This document shows positions 1 through 8,714 of a stretch of 64,000 nucleotides of DNA, in pieces (position 1 is the stretch's first letter; each line of letters begins with the position of its first letter). Position numbers and translations under genes: made by a program. The notes under the pieces are model-generated. The model saw only the letters and a program-made list of their open reading frames with translations. It made no database searches and was not told the origin of the DNA. This DNA comes from Succinivibrio dextrinosolvens (GTDB taxonomy: Bacteria; Pseudomonadota; Gammaproteobacteria; Enterobacterales; Succinivibrionaceae), in assembly GCF_011065405.1 (NCBI RefSeq), contig NZ_CP047056.1, positions 2,750,747 to 2,814,746 of the forward strand, written 5' to 3'.

Positions 1-62
1 CTCGCTATTCTGATAAAAGCTTCCATTGCAGATGTTTTATATTTATTTTTTTTGTATGAAAT

Positions 63-179
63 CATACCTAGGGGGTTAAGCATTTTTAACCACCCTAATG
101 TTATTCATACTGACGATCTTCCCAATTAAAGTCGGGAGATCTTTCAGTAACCGTAAATCTCTCTTGCTAGGAGAGGTTC
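63..179. repeat. Left arm of 117-bp inverted repeat
   Basis: This stretch is the reverse complement of 1075-1191 with one mismatch in 117 bases (position 74). It contains three internal hairpin-forming parts: TAGGGGG...CACCCTA, an extended stem built on GATCTTCCC / GGGAGATC, and CTCTTGCTAGGAGAG. The two arms enclose a single gene on the minus strand. The arms could be recombination sites, ends of a small mobile cassette, or two copies of a structured RNA or repeat family. The sequence alone does not decide between these. Confidence 0.9.
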
Positions 180-202
180 AACAACATGCATTAGTCCACT
201 TA

Positions 203-763
203 CTAATTCTTTGCCAGGCCCTGCAGGATCTGATTTGCGTTCTTGATCTGATCACTTGCACCACTTACGAAGCTGTTATACTGGCCCATGAAGTCCTGCA
301 GCTTAACCATTTGGGTCTGATTATCGGAGTTGCAGTTCTCCGCCATGTGCTGAATCTGGGAGGTTATGGCTCTTATCTGTTCAGCTGTTTTGCCTTTGAA
401 CGTATATTTCTCTACACCATTGTTTAATTCATACTTTGAGAATTCCCAATTGGAGGTATCTACACCAAGAGCTCTGGCTTCAAGATAAAACTGACCAAGA
501 ATCTCACCTCTCTTTTTTTTATCATCATCCTCATCTTTTGTATAAGCACCAAGCTGAGCATTCATTCTGTCAAGCAGATTATTCAGCTGCTTGGCTCTGT
601 CATTCTGAGCCTTCATTTCAGCAATCTTAAATTCAGCTTCTTTCTTCTTGGTTGCACCAACCTCAAGCATAACCATGGCAGCCATCATCTGGATGGACAT
701 CCCCTCGAACTCAGTTCCCTTGATTGCATTGATACTTGAAGTTGAAATACCTGTTACTGACAT
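203..763 (-). CDS. Putative type III secretion EspA/SseB-like secreted protein
   Basis: Encodes 186 residues with no signal peptide. A methionine-rich hydrophobic helix (about residues 21-37, EGMSIQMMAAMVMLEV) is followed by a charged coiled-coil segment (about 38-75). A central linker comes next, then a C-terminal amphipathic helix (QDFMGQYNSFVSGASDQIKN). This helix-linker-helix layout with an N-terminal hydrophobic patch resembles EspA/SseB filament proteins and other small type III secreted translocators; I see no diagnostic motif, so the family call is an inference. The start is supported by GAGG nine bases upstream of the ATG. No type III apparatus genes are in the window. The gene stands alone between the two arms of a 117-bp inverted repeat. 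Confidence 0.4.
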   Translation of the reverse strand: MSVTGISTSSINAIKGTEFEGMSIQMMAAMVMLEVGATKKKEAEFKIAEMKAQNDRAKQLNNLLDRMNAQLGAYTKDEDDDKKKRGEILGQFYLEARALGVDTSNWEFSKYELNNGVEKYTFKGKTAEQIRAITSQIQHMAENCNSDNQTQMVKLQDFMGQYNSFVSGASDQIKNANQILQGLAKN

Positions 764-1074
764 AATCGTTACCTCATAGTTTACTGACTCGTTTAATAAA
801 AGCTGTGAATTAAATCTTTCTAACCAGATACCTTTCGTTTTCTCTTTTACTTAAGTATAAGACAGAAATTCTAGAAAGATGTAACTACTTTTAAATATAA
901 AAGCATAATTTTTTAAAGTTGATTTGCATATCACACAATTCTATTTATTTATTACTACTTTATAAAAATATAGTTACATGAATTTCATTATTGTTAAATC
1001 ATGCCTAAGATCTAAAGACATTAGGCTAACACCTTATAAAAATGCAGTTTGTTCGCCATCGCATTTTTGTTGTA
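764..1074. other. AT-rich intergenic region upstream of the EspA-like gene
   Basis: About 310 bases with no credible gene on either strand. It should hold the promoter of the minus-strand gene ending at 203, but no convincing -35/-10 pair stands out. Confidence 0.5.
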
Positions 1075-1191
1075 GAACCTCTCCTAGCAAGAGAGATTTA
1101 CGGTTACTGAAAGATCTCCCGACTTTAATTGGGAAGATCGTCAGTATGAATAACATTAGGGTGGTTAAAAATGCTTAACACCCTAGGTATG
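1075..1191. repeat. Right arm of 117-bp inverted repeat
   Basis: Reverse-complement copy of 63-179 with a single difference. Weaker similarity continues inward over about 14 bases (GCATTTTTGTTGTA against the other arm). A short third fragment, GGGGGTTAAGCATTTT, recurs just outside at about 1212-1227 in the orientation of the left arm. Internal stems can form at CTCTCCTAGCAAGAGAG, at the long ACTGA..TCAGT stem with an inner GATCTCCC/GGGAAGATC part, and at TAGGGTG...CACCCTA. Confidence 0.9.
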
Positions 1192-1242
1192 CTATATAAG
1201 CATATGTGTATGGGGGTTAAGCATTTTATTTGTGTGCTTTAT

Positions 1243-1269
1243 TAAATATTTTTGAAATTCTGCCGTAAA
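1243..1269 (+). promoter_or_regulatory. Sigma-28 (FliA) type promoter for motX
   Basis: TAAATATT, an 11-base spacer, then GCCGTAAA. The flagellar sigma-28 consensus is TAAAGTTT-N11-GCCGATAA, so spacing and the GCCG core match exactly. It lies about 105 bases upstream of the motX start, which fits late flagellar gene control. Confidence 0.6.
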
Positions 1270-1373
1270 TAAATATGGGACATGAGTTTTTTGGTTTTCA
1301 GAGAGATCTGAAGATTTGTTTTTGTTTATATGTTCTATAATTAGTAAATAAAGTTAAGCTTGGGAGGAAACTG

Positions 1374-2108
1374 ATGGTTAAATACACTAAGTTTAGTGCA
1401 ATGGCACTGGCCCTTGGCTTAACTATCTATTCTTATTCAGGAGATACTTTTGCAGCCAAGTATGAGGTAGTTACCTCCACAAGAGCAATGGTTGCTAGAG
1501 ATACTTTGTCTAGTATCGATTTTAGTGGGCTTTCCAATTCAGCTCCCAATGCCAATACTGAAATGTATTCTCCTGATAAAATGAACTCTATCATTGAAAA
1601 CAGTCGACTTGTTGCTGTTGTAAGAGATCAGGATAGATGCCAGTTTACAGCCGATATTGAAGATCGCGCTCGTATTGTTAAAAGTCCTGTGTTCATGTAT
1701 GCCTGGGGGCAGATGCTTATGTCTGGAATCTGCGTTCGTGAGGATAAGGAATTAGGCTTAGGCTATATTCGACACTCCGCTGATGATGGCTATGCTCCAG
1801 CAATGATGCAGATGTCCGTATTCTATGAACGTGGTTCAGGTATGGGAAAAAGTCTTAATATGTCCGAGCGGTATATGCATACAGCCGCTGCATTAGGATC
1901 AAAGACGGCTAGATTGAATTGGGCGGATATGCTTATCCGTGGTTTTGGATCTCCTTCTCTATATGAAGAAGCTTATGGCTGGCTTTATCACTGTGACTTC
2001 GATGATGAATATTCTAAGGCTAAGAAAAAGTATCTTGAGGATCAGCTTAAAAAGTTCCTTCCACCAAATGTCGTTGCAAGAAACGAAGCATTTGCCCCAG
2101 ATTTTTAA
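1374..2108 (+). CDS. motX: Sodium-type flagellar motor protein MotX
   Basis: Encodes 244 residues with an N-terminal signal peptide (about 1-27, ending DTFAA). The mature part carries Sel1-type TPR repeats (about 105-200). It follows known MotX proteins closely, including DIEDRARIVKSPVFMYAWG, the GICVREDKELGLGYI segment, the RGFGSPSLYEEAYGWLY segment and the terminal PPNVVARNE. MotX works in the periplasm with MotY to assemble the PomA/PomB sodium-driven stator of polar flagella. GGAGG lies just upstream of the ATG. The gene is preceded by a sigma-28-like promoter and followed by a strong terminator, so it is probably monocistronic, as in Vibrio. Confidence 0.9.
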   Translation: MVKYTKFSAMALALGLTIYSYSGDTFAAKYEVVTSTRAMVARDTLSSIDFSGLSNSAPNANTEMYSPDKMNSIIENSRLVAVVRDQDRCQFTADIEDRARIVKSPVFMYAWGQMLMSGICVREDKELGLGYIRHSADDGYAPAMMQMSVFYERGSGMGKSLNMSERYMHTAAALGSKTARLNWADMLIRGFGSPSLYEEAYGWLYHCDFDDEYSKAKKKYLEDQLKKFLPPNVVARNEAFAPDF

Positions 2109-2130
2109 TTTTTTGAAATTTGCTTAATCC

Positions 2131-2156
2131 AAAAGAGCCTACTTAGGCTCTTTTTT
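2131..2156 (+). terminator. Rho-independent terminator of motX
   Basis: GAGCCTA-CT-TAGGCTC stem flanked by AAAA upstream and a run of six T downstream, 23 bases after the motX stop. Confidence 0.9.
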
Positions 2157-2478
2157 CATTACCAAGAAGAGCCATAATTTTTTTTGCAAAATTTAAAAGG
2201 CGGAGCAGATCTTTATTTCTCAATCAATTCATAAATAAAAAATTATGCTTAATCTCTAAATAATTGTATTTCTTTTCTATTTATTTATCAGCGTATACTA
2301 CAATTTACATTGCAGGTGTTTCTTTTTTGCATGATCTTTTACTATAAGGTTAATGAAAAAGAAAACATCTCTTCAAGGCGGGAAAACATATTTACCTAAA
2401 AATTTATTAGACACCAATATCTGTAATTGTTCTTATCTATCGTAGGTAGTAGGTTTGAATTTTAATAAGGAGCTTCCT
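2157..2478. other. AT-rich leader upstream of the chemoreceptor gene
   Basis: About 320 bases without a gene. It must contain the promoter of the chemoreceptor gene. I found no clear sigma-28 match here. AAGGAG at 2467-2472 is the ribosome binding site that sets the start at 2479. Confidence 0.5.
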
Positions 2479-4092
2479 ATGGGATTTTTTCAAAATCTTT
2501 CTGTACGAGCAAAAGTTATGGGTGGATTTACTATTGTAATCATGTTCACTATTGCAATTGCAACTACTGCCATAATCATCATGCTAAATTTTAATAAAGC
2601 ATCTGGTGTTGTACACGAAATTCTTGGCTCTCGTCATGCAAATACATACGCCATTCAAAAAACGATTGCAGCAATGACTGACTCTGTGTTTAAGGCACAG
2701 TGGGATGTGACCAAACTTACACCAGAGAGAATTCAAGAGATGAATGATCTGGTAGCTAAGGCCAACAGCGATATTGTCCATATGCCTAATAAAACCGATC
2801 CTGCTCTAAGTCGTCAAATTGTGGATATGTCTGCTAATTATGTTGATCAATATAAAAATCATTTTTTACCAGCTCTGATGAATAAAGATCAGGCAACTGC
2901 GGTTCAACTCTTTAGAACTACGATGAATCCAAAGGCTGAAGCGATTGCAGAGAAATTGGAAGAGCTTATTGAAAAACAAATCGCAGTCTCAATTGACCAG
3001 ATAGAACAGAATACTTCATATACACCAATTTGGGCAGAATTAATTACTTCTTTGGTTGCAGTTGTAATTGCGACTATTATTGCATGGATTGTTACTCAAT
3101 ACACTTTGAATAATCTTAATTCTGCTGTGAAAACCGCCACAGCTATCTCGAAAGGTGATTTAACAAAATCGCTTCATCCAACATCTAATGATGAGTTTGG
3201 ATTATTGCTAAAAGCAACAGAAACTATGCGCAATGATTTGAATAGATTAGTTGGAAAAATTAAGGGGGCTGTTGGTCAGGCTGTTGAAGATTTTGGTTCA
3301 ATTCATGATATTACTGAGCTTATTAACGAATCATCTCATGCTACAGAAAGTAAAGCTTTAACAGTAGCAGCAGCCTCTGATGAAATGGTTTCAACAACCA
3401 CAGATATTGCAAAGAACTGTCAGGGAGCAGCTGTAACATCAGATGAAACAAATCGAAATACAGCTGAGGGTGTTAACAAAGTTCATTTGACTATTGAACA
3501 AATCCGAACCCAGGTAGAAAAATCTCGTCATGATGGAGAGCTTGTCAATCGTCTTGTTGTTCAGTCTCAGAAAATTGGTACCATTGTTGAGACAATCGAT
3601 GAAATTGCTTCTCAGACAAATCTGCTTGCCCTAAATGCAGCAATTGAGGCAGCACGAGCAGGTGAAGCTGGAAAAGGTTTTGCTGTGGTTGCTGATGAGG
3701 TTCGTTCTCTAGCATCACGTACCTCTGGTTCTACTCAAGAAATCACCCGTATGGTTTCGGAAATTCAATCTGATGCAAATATGGCTAATGAAAGCATGTC
3801 AGAATCTATTGATAACATGAATAAACTTGCCAACGAAACAGAAGAAATTGAGAAAAGTTTATCCGACATTATCAATAATGTTAATTCTGTAAATCAACAG
3901 ATTACACAAATTGCTACAGCTGCTGAACAGCAGTCAACTGCAACAGCTGAAATTTCAAGCAATATGCAAGGCATTACTTCGGAATCAAGAAGCTTAGCAG
4001 AACATGTTAGAACAGCTCAAGGAACAGTGAATAGTTCTGTTCAAAATCTAAATTCACTTCAGCAGATGGTACAGCATTTCGTCGTACAATAG
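2479..4092 (+). CDS. Methyl-accepting chemotaxis protein
   Basis: Encodes 537 residues when started at ATG 2479, which has AAGGAG seven bases upstream; a TTG at 2455 would add eight residues but lacks such a site. Layout: cytoplasmic tip, first membrane helix (about 11-35), a periplasmic ligand domain of about 150 residues with predicted four-helix character, second membrane helix (about 183-205), HAMP linker, and a cytoplasmic signalling domain. The highly conserved hairpin tip is present ([20 protein letters not shown] then [18 protein letters not shown]). There is no C-terminal CheR-binding pentapeptide; the protein ends HFVVQ. The ligand cannot be read from the sequence. Confidence 0.93.
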   Translation: MGFFQNLSVRAKVMGGFTIVIMFTIAIATTAIIIMLNFNKASGVVHEILGSRHANTYAIQKTIAAMTDSVFKAQWDVTKLTPERIQEMNDLVAKANSDIVHMPNKTDPALSRQIVDMSANYVDQYKNHFLPALMNKDQATAVQLFRTTMNPKAEAIAEKLEELIEKQIAVSIDQIEQNTSYTPIWAELITSLVAVVIATIIAWIVTQYTLNNLNSAVKTATAISKGDLTKSLHPTSNDEFGLLLKATETMRNDLNRLVGKIKGAVGQAVEDFGSIHDITELINESSHATESKALTVAAASDEMVSTTTDIAKNCQGAAVTSDETNRNTAEGVNKVHLTIEQIRTQVEKSRHDGELVNRLVVQSQKIGTIVETIDEIASQTNLLALNAAIEAARAGEAGKGFAVVADEVRSLASRTSGSTQEITRMVSEIQSDANMANESMSESIDNMNKLANETEEIEKSLSDIINNVNSVNQQITQIATAAEQQSTATAEISSNMQGITSESRSLAEHVRTAQGTVNSSVQNLNSLQQMVQHFVVQ

Positions 4093-4217
4093 TCTGCTTG
4101 GTAAGTTAGATTGTTTTCTAAAGGTCTCCAGCCTCTTATGGGGCGGTGAGCAGAATGTGGTATACATGTTTTTGTTTTACAAGTATACTGCTTTTCAAGT
4201 TATAGTTTGCGGGATAA

Positions 4218-4244
4218 GGTTTGCTATATTGCAAGCCTTTTTTT
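4218..4244 (+). terminator. Terminator of the chemoreceptor gene
   Basis: GGTTTGC-TATATT-GCAAGCC followed by TTTTTTT on the plus strand. It overlaps the last codons of the convergent MATE gene, so the two genes end back to back. Confidence 0.6.
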
Positions 4245-5555
4245 CTCGTATATATATGCTGTAAACATAATAGAAAATCCAACAATCCAGCCTATCGGCA
4301 TAATTGCGCAAACTCCTATATAACCAAATTTTTCAAGCAGAATATCTATAATGAAAAAGCGCAGTCCAAGTTCAAAGAAACTTGAGATAAGAGGATATTT
4401 TGCAAGTCCAAGCCCTAACAGGGTATTCTTGAGAACCATAATCATTCCAAAGAAGATATAGAAGCATACATATACGTATAAGGTTTCCTGCGCTAATTTT
4501 ATAATAGCTATATTGTTGTTTTTGATGAAAACTTCAATGAGAGGTTTTGAGAACAGTAAAATCAAAACAGCAAGCAACATGGTAATACCAACGTTGAGAG
4601 TAAGTCCTTTTTTTACCCCATCAGCAATACGTTTGTAATTGCCTGCACCATAGTTCTGCGCGGTGAAGACTGATATTACTGAACCTAGCGCAATATATAG
4701 TTGTGAGAAGAGCTGATCCACAATAATAGCTGTTGCAAAGGCCGCAACTGCATTGCTCCCGAGTCGATTGATTCCACTCTGCAGTACCAGTGTGCATAAG
4801 GATATTACGCAAAGCTGCAGTCCCATTGGAATGCCTATTCTGATGTGTCTGTAGAGAAAATCGGTGCTGAATCTGAAATCCTGTAACGTAAGTCGTAATT
4901 CAGGAAATCTTCTGTGAATATAGATGTAGCAGAGTATGTCTGAGACTGTCCATGCAACAAGTGTTGCGTAAGCGGCTCCTGCGATTCCAAGTTTAAAAAA
5001 AACAATGAAGATCAGATCTAAACACAGATTTAAGGCTGAGGATATAATAAGAAAATATAATGGAGTCTTACTGTCACCTAGTGCCCTCATAATACAAGAC
5101 AAAAGATTGTAAAGGATCAGAGGTAGAGTTCCTGCCACGATGATATACATATAGGTATGAGCCTGCTCAATGAGCTCCTCTGGAGTATGTAAGAGTCTAA
5201 GAATATGGTATGAGAGTGGAAGAATCAGAAAAGTAATTCCAACGGCAATAACAACCGAAAGAATTGTTGAGATTGCATATGATTTCTTTATGAGGTCAAA
5301 ATTCTTTTCACCGAATTTCTGGGCTGTCACTATGGTAAAGCCCTGTGTGGTGGCAAAAATAAAGCCGAAGACCAGAAAAAAAATAGGGCCTGTGGCACCA
5401 CAGGCTGCCAATGCATCCAGACCAATGATGCGTCCAACGATGAGCATATCGCAGAAGTTATATAACTGCTGTACACTGTTGCCGATGATGATTGGAATAG
5501 CGTAAAGCAGAATTGATCTGTAGATATTGCCGCGGGTCAGAATATCTGAATGCAT
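4224..5555 (-). CDS. MATE family multidrug/metabolite exporter
   Basis: Encodes 443 residues with about twelve hydrophobic helices in two similar halves. The N-terminus (LYAIPIIIGNSVQQLYNFCD then MLIVGRIIGLDALAA) is characteristic of MATE proteins of the DinF/NorM type. These export cationic compounds across the inner membrane using a sodium or proton gradient; the substrate is unknown. It is the third gene of a minus-strand unit after metQ and an M20 peptidase (12-base gap to the peptidase), which hints at peptide or amino-acid handling, but that is inference. Confidence 0.88.
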   Translation of the reverse strand: MHSDILTRGNIYRSILLYAIPIIIGNSVQQLYNFCDMLIVGRIIGLDALAACGATGPIFFLVFGFIFATTQGFTIVTAQKFGEKNFDLIKKSYAISTILSVVIAVGITFLILPLSYHILRLLHTPEELIEQAHTYMYIIVAGTLPLILYNLLSCIMRALGDSKTPLYFLIISSALNLCLDLIFIVFFKLGIAGAAYATLVAWTVSDILCYIYIHRRFPELRLTLQDFRFSTDFLYRHIRIGIPMGLQLCVISLCTLVLQSGINRLGSNAVAAFATAIIVDQLFSQLYIALGSVISVFTAQNYGAGNYKRIADGVKKGLTLNVGITMLLAVLILLFSKPLIEVFIKNNNIAIIKLAQETLYVYVCFYIFFGMIMVLKNTLLGLGLAKYPLISSFFELGLRFFIIDILLEKFGYIGVCAIMPIGWIVGFSIMFTAYIYEKKRLAI

Positions 5556-5567
5556 TGTAACCTGCTG

Positions 5568-6704
5568 TCAGTCTTCTCGTGTTTTGTTCTCTGAGACTCT
5601 GCTCATGATGTTTTTGAGCATGGCTACGGATGTATTGACAGAATCAACATCAAGCCATTCTCTGTCAGTATGGCAGTCTCCTCCGATTGGACCGAAGGAA
5701 TCTAAAACCGGAAGGCCACACTGGGAGATGTGATTTCCGTCGGAGACTCCGCCTGAAGACTGAAAGGTACATTTGAATCCGAGATTCTGAGCGGATTCAA
5801 TTACAATCTTTTTGAGATCATTGACCCCATCAACCATAATCATAGGAGGATTTAAAACCAGAATCTTATATTCTGATCTTATGTCCCTACCAAATGGCTT
5901 TTCAAATTCTGCTTTGAATTTGTTAAAAAAATCCTCCCACTGTTCATTGGTCCAGAAGCGAACGTCGATTCTGGCTCTGCATTCCTGAGCGATTGCATTT
6001 GCTATGCTACCACCCTGAATGGTTCCAAAATTAACGGTAATATCCTTTGTGGCTAGAGCATTGATTCTGAAAATGCAGTTTGCCATTGCATTGATGGCAC
6101 TTCTTCCTTTTTCAGGGCAGAAACCTGCGTGTGCTCCTACTCCATGCATGAATACATCAATATGGGATATTCCTTTGCGTCTTTCTGTTATAAGACCAAG
6201 CTGTTCCTGTGATTCAAAGACTAGGGCATAGGAGGATTTTTTTGCATATGAATCAATCCATGAGGTTGATGCTGGGCTTCCAATCTCCTCATCAGGGTTG
6301 AACAGAACTGCAATTGAAAGTGAGTTCAGAATTTCTTTGTCTAGGGTGCATAAGGCAAAAAGAATTGCCAGACAGCCATTCTTCATGTCTGCGACACCAG
6401 GACCATAGGCTTTGCTGTTCTCAATTCTGAAAGGCCTCTCTTTTGCTGTTCCTTTTGAAAAAACGGTATCAAGGTGTCCGGACAGAAGCAGATCATAATG
6501 ATCAGTATCTGGTTTATTGGTTGCGAACATGCCATGTCCAACCTTGTCGCCAAGATCAACTTCTTCAACATGAAAACCACTGTCAGAGAACAGCTTGCAG
6601 AAAATACGGCAGACTCTGGTAACTCCATCAGGATCAGTACTGCCGCAATCAATATTAACTACCTTTTCGAGAGCACCAAGGTAGTCTTTAAGATTTCGGA
6701 TCAT
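5568..6704 (-). CDS. M20 family metallopeptidase, carboxypeptidase G2-like
   Basis: Encodes 378 residues without a signal peptide. The two-zinc M20 site is visible: SGHLDTVF (His and Asp ligands), GVADMKNG (bridging Asp), NPDEEIGS (catalytic Glu and ligand Glu), and a C-terminal GGDCHTDREWL His ligand. A dimerisation domain lies between about 175 and 290 (HAGFCPEKGRSAINAM). Family members remove C-terminal amino acids, often glutamate, from peptides or acylated substrates in the cytoplasm. The gene sits nine bases downstream of metQ and upstream of a MATE exporter on the same strand, suggesting release of an amino acid imported in conjugated or peptide form. Confidence 0.85.
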   Translation of the reverse strand: MIRNLKDYLGALEKVVNIDCGSTDPDGVTRVCRIFCKLFSDSGFHVEEVDLGDKVGHGMFATNKPDTDHYDLLLSGHLDTVFSKGTAKERPFRIENSKAYGPGVADMKNGCLAILFALCTLDKEILNSLSIAVLFNPDEEIGSPASTSWIDSYAKKSSYALVFESQEQLGLITERRKGISHIDVFMHGVGAHAGFCPEKGRSAINAMANCIFRINALATKDITVNFGTIQGGSIANAIAQECRARIDVRFWTNEQWEDFFNKFKAEFEKPFGRDIRSEYKILVLNPPMIMVDGVNDLKKIVIESAQNLGFKCTFQSSGGVSDGNHISQCGLPVLDSFGPIGGDCHTDREWLDVDSVNTSVAMLKNIMSRVSENKTRED

Positions 6705-6713
6705 GAATAGGCT

Positions 6714-7559
6714 CTATTTAACAAAACCGCCTTTAGCGCCAGCCCATGCAGGGAGGAAAGCGCCCTTGTAGGCATTAAGAATGGTATCTGCTACAGCATC
6801 AGTCTGATATGCTTCTACAACCTTCATAAGATCAGGATCGTTTGCTCTATCTTTTTTTGCCGCTATAACATTGATAAGAACAGCTGCTGCGGGATTTACC
6901 TTTGGATCAATATTTTCCTGATAGATTGAATCAGAGCTTGGATTTAGCTGGGCAGTGTAGGCATTGCCCCCGTTGATTAGAGCTGCACTTACATCAGGAA
7001 GAATTCTTGCAAGAATACCTGATTCAGCCTCGCGAATCTTAATTTTCTTAACGTATTCGGTGATATCAGCCTTGGTTGGAGTGTACCCCTTTGAAGGATC
7101 AACCTTGATAAGTCCTGCTGACTCTAAAACCTTAAGAGCGCGACCGCCGTTGGTTAAATCAGATGGAATTGCAATGATATCTCCATCTTGTATTTCTTCA
7201 ACGGACTTAATTTTATCCTTGTTGTTGAAGATACACAGTGGGGTAATGATGGTGTCACCGATATCTACAATTTCGTAGCCGTTGCGCTCAATATCATTCT
7301 TTAAGAATGCCTTGTGCTGGAATGCGTTAAGATCAATTTCTCCATCATGTAGTGCGCGATTTGGTGTTGCATAGTCTGAATATCTTACCAACTTAACTTT
7401 AAGATTTTCTTTCTTGAGTAGCTCGTTTACTGTATCCCACTGAGCTACATAATCTCCTACTACACCTACCTTAATCTCTTTGAGATCTTCTGCATTTGAT
7501 GCAAAAGCGGAAATAGACAGTACAGATGCAAGAAGTATGTTTCTGAAATTGAATCTCAT
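6714..7559 (-). CDS. metQ: Methionine ABC transporter substrate-binding protein MetQ
   Basis: Encodes 281 residues of the NlpA/MetQ family (KEIKVGVVGDY, DLNAFQHKAFL, IAIPSDLTNGGRALKVLE, ALINGGNAY, VNPAAAVLINV). It binds methionine or a related ligand for MetNI. The N-terminus is a signal peptide (about 1-23, ASNA cleavage) with no lipobox cysteine, so the mature protein would be a free periplasmic protein and not the usual lipoprotein. It is transcribed divergently from metNI with a 126-base shared promoter region and leads the peptidase/MATE unit. Confidence 0.9.
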   Translation of the reverse strand: MRFNFRNILLASVLSISAFASNAEDLKEIKVGVVGDYVAQWDTVNELLKKENLKVKLVRYSDYATPNRALHDGEIDLNAFQHKAFLKNDIERNGYEIVDIGDTIITPLCIFNNKDKIKSVEEIQDGDIIAIPSDLTNGGRALKVLESAGLIKVDPSKGYTPTKADITEYVKKIKIREAESGILARILPDVSAALINGGNAYTAQLNPSSDSIYQENIDPKVNPAAAVLINVIAAKKDRANDPDLMKVVEAYQTDAVADTILNAYKGAFLPAWAGAKGGFVK

Positions 7560-7685
7560 ATTTTTTCCCTATATCTTCTGATTGTAATTTGAAAAAATTT
7601 CGCTCTGAATAAGGAGGTAACTTATTTAGGAGGCTTTCCGATAATGTATAATTCTATCGTTAATATTTCAACAAGCTAATTTAAA

Positions 7686-8714
7686 ATGATCAAACTTGAA
7701 CACATAAGTAAAACCTTTACTCAGAAAAAAATAAGAGTTGAAGCTCTAAAAGATATAAACCTTGAGATTAACGACGGTGAGATTTTCGGAATCATTGGTT
7801 TCTCCGGTGCGGGAAAGTCTACTCTTGTCAGATGCATAAATCTTCTAGAACGACCAACTGAGGGAAGGGTAATCATAGGTGATACAGAACTAACCTCTCT
7901 TGAAGACAGAAAACTTCGAAAAATCCGTCAGAGAATCGGCATGATCTTTCAGCATTTTAATCTGATGCCATCAAGAACTGTCTTTGAAAATATCGACCTC
8001 CCTTTAAAACGTACAGGCATGGAAAAGAAAGATCGCATAAGGAAAATCGAGTCTTTACTGGAAATGGTTGATCTTTCTGATCGTCGTGATGCATATCCAT
8101 CCCAGCTTTCAGGTGGACAGAAACAGAGAGTTGCGATTGCTAGAGCTCTTGCCTGTGATCCTGAAGTACTTCTGTGCGATGAGGCCACCTCAGCCCTAGA
8201 TCCTCAGACTACAGAACAAATCATAACTCTGCTTAAGGAGCTTAATAAGAAACTCAAACTGACTATTGTGGTTATCACTCATCAGATGTCAGTTGTAAAG
8301 GATCTCTGTGATAGAGCAGCAGTTATGGAGAACGGAAGTTTGGTTGAGTGTGGCTGTGTTTACGATCTGTTTGCCGATCCTAAGGCACCATTAACCAAGC
8401 GCTTTCTGGATACTGCCTCAAATATTAAATCCTTTATGGATATTCTCCATCAGAAAGGATCTCTCGCTGATATCAATGATGGAACCAATATCTGGTCTCT
8501 AACCTATACAGGAGAGTCTACAGGCGAGGATCTTATGACACAAATCTGTGAGATATATAAGGTAAGAGTCAATATTCTTTATGCAAATATTGATTATATA
8601 AAGGGTGCTCCTCTAGGTAGACTTGCAGTGCATATCTCTGGTGAATTTTCTAAGATAGAAGATGCGGTTGCATATATAAGAGATAAGGGTGTTAAAGTGG
8701 AGATCTTAAAATAA
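7686..8714 (+). CDS. metN: Methionine ABC transporter ATP-binding protein MetN
   Basis: Encodes 342 residues. The N-terminal ATPase domain has Walker A GFSGAGKST, signature LSGGQKQRVAIARAL and Walker B VLLCDEATSALDP with a downstream switch His. The C-terminal part from about 265 is the NIL/ACT-like regulatory domain that in E. coli MetN binds methionine and causes transinhibition. The length equals that of E. coli MetN (343). The stop overlaps the metI start (TAATG). Confidence 0.94.
   Translation: MIKLEHISKTFTQKKIRVEALKDINLEINDGEIFGIIGFSGAGKSTLVRCINLLERPTEGRVIIGDTELTSLEDRKLRKIRQRIGMIFQHFNLMPSRTVFENIDLPLKRTGMEKKDRIRKIESLLEMVDLSDRRDAYPSQLSGGQKQRVAIARALACDPEVLLCDEATSALDPQTTEQIITLLKELNKKLKLTIVVITHQMSVVKDLCDRAAVMENGSLVECGCVYDLFADPKAPLTKRFLDTASNIKSFMDILHQKGSLADINDGTNIWSLTYTGESTGEDLMTQICEIYKVRVNILYANIDYIKGAPLGRLAVHISGEFSKIEDAVAYIRDKGVKVEILK

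Noticed and set aside
978-1178. Open frame across the right arm of the inverted repeat
   Set aside because: It is mostly repeat sequence with structured stems, has no ribosome binding site or recognisable protein pattern, and the same bases appear antisense in the left arm.
7560-7685. Possible MetJ operator or S-adenosylmethionine riboswitch between metQ and metN
   Set aside because: No tandem AGACGTCT-like boxes and no riboswitch-like helices could be found in the 126 bases.
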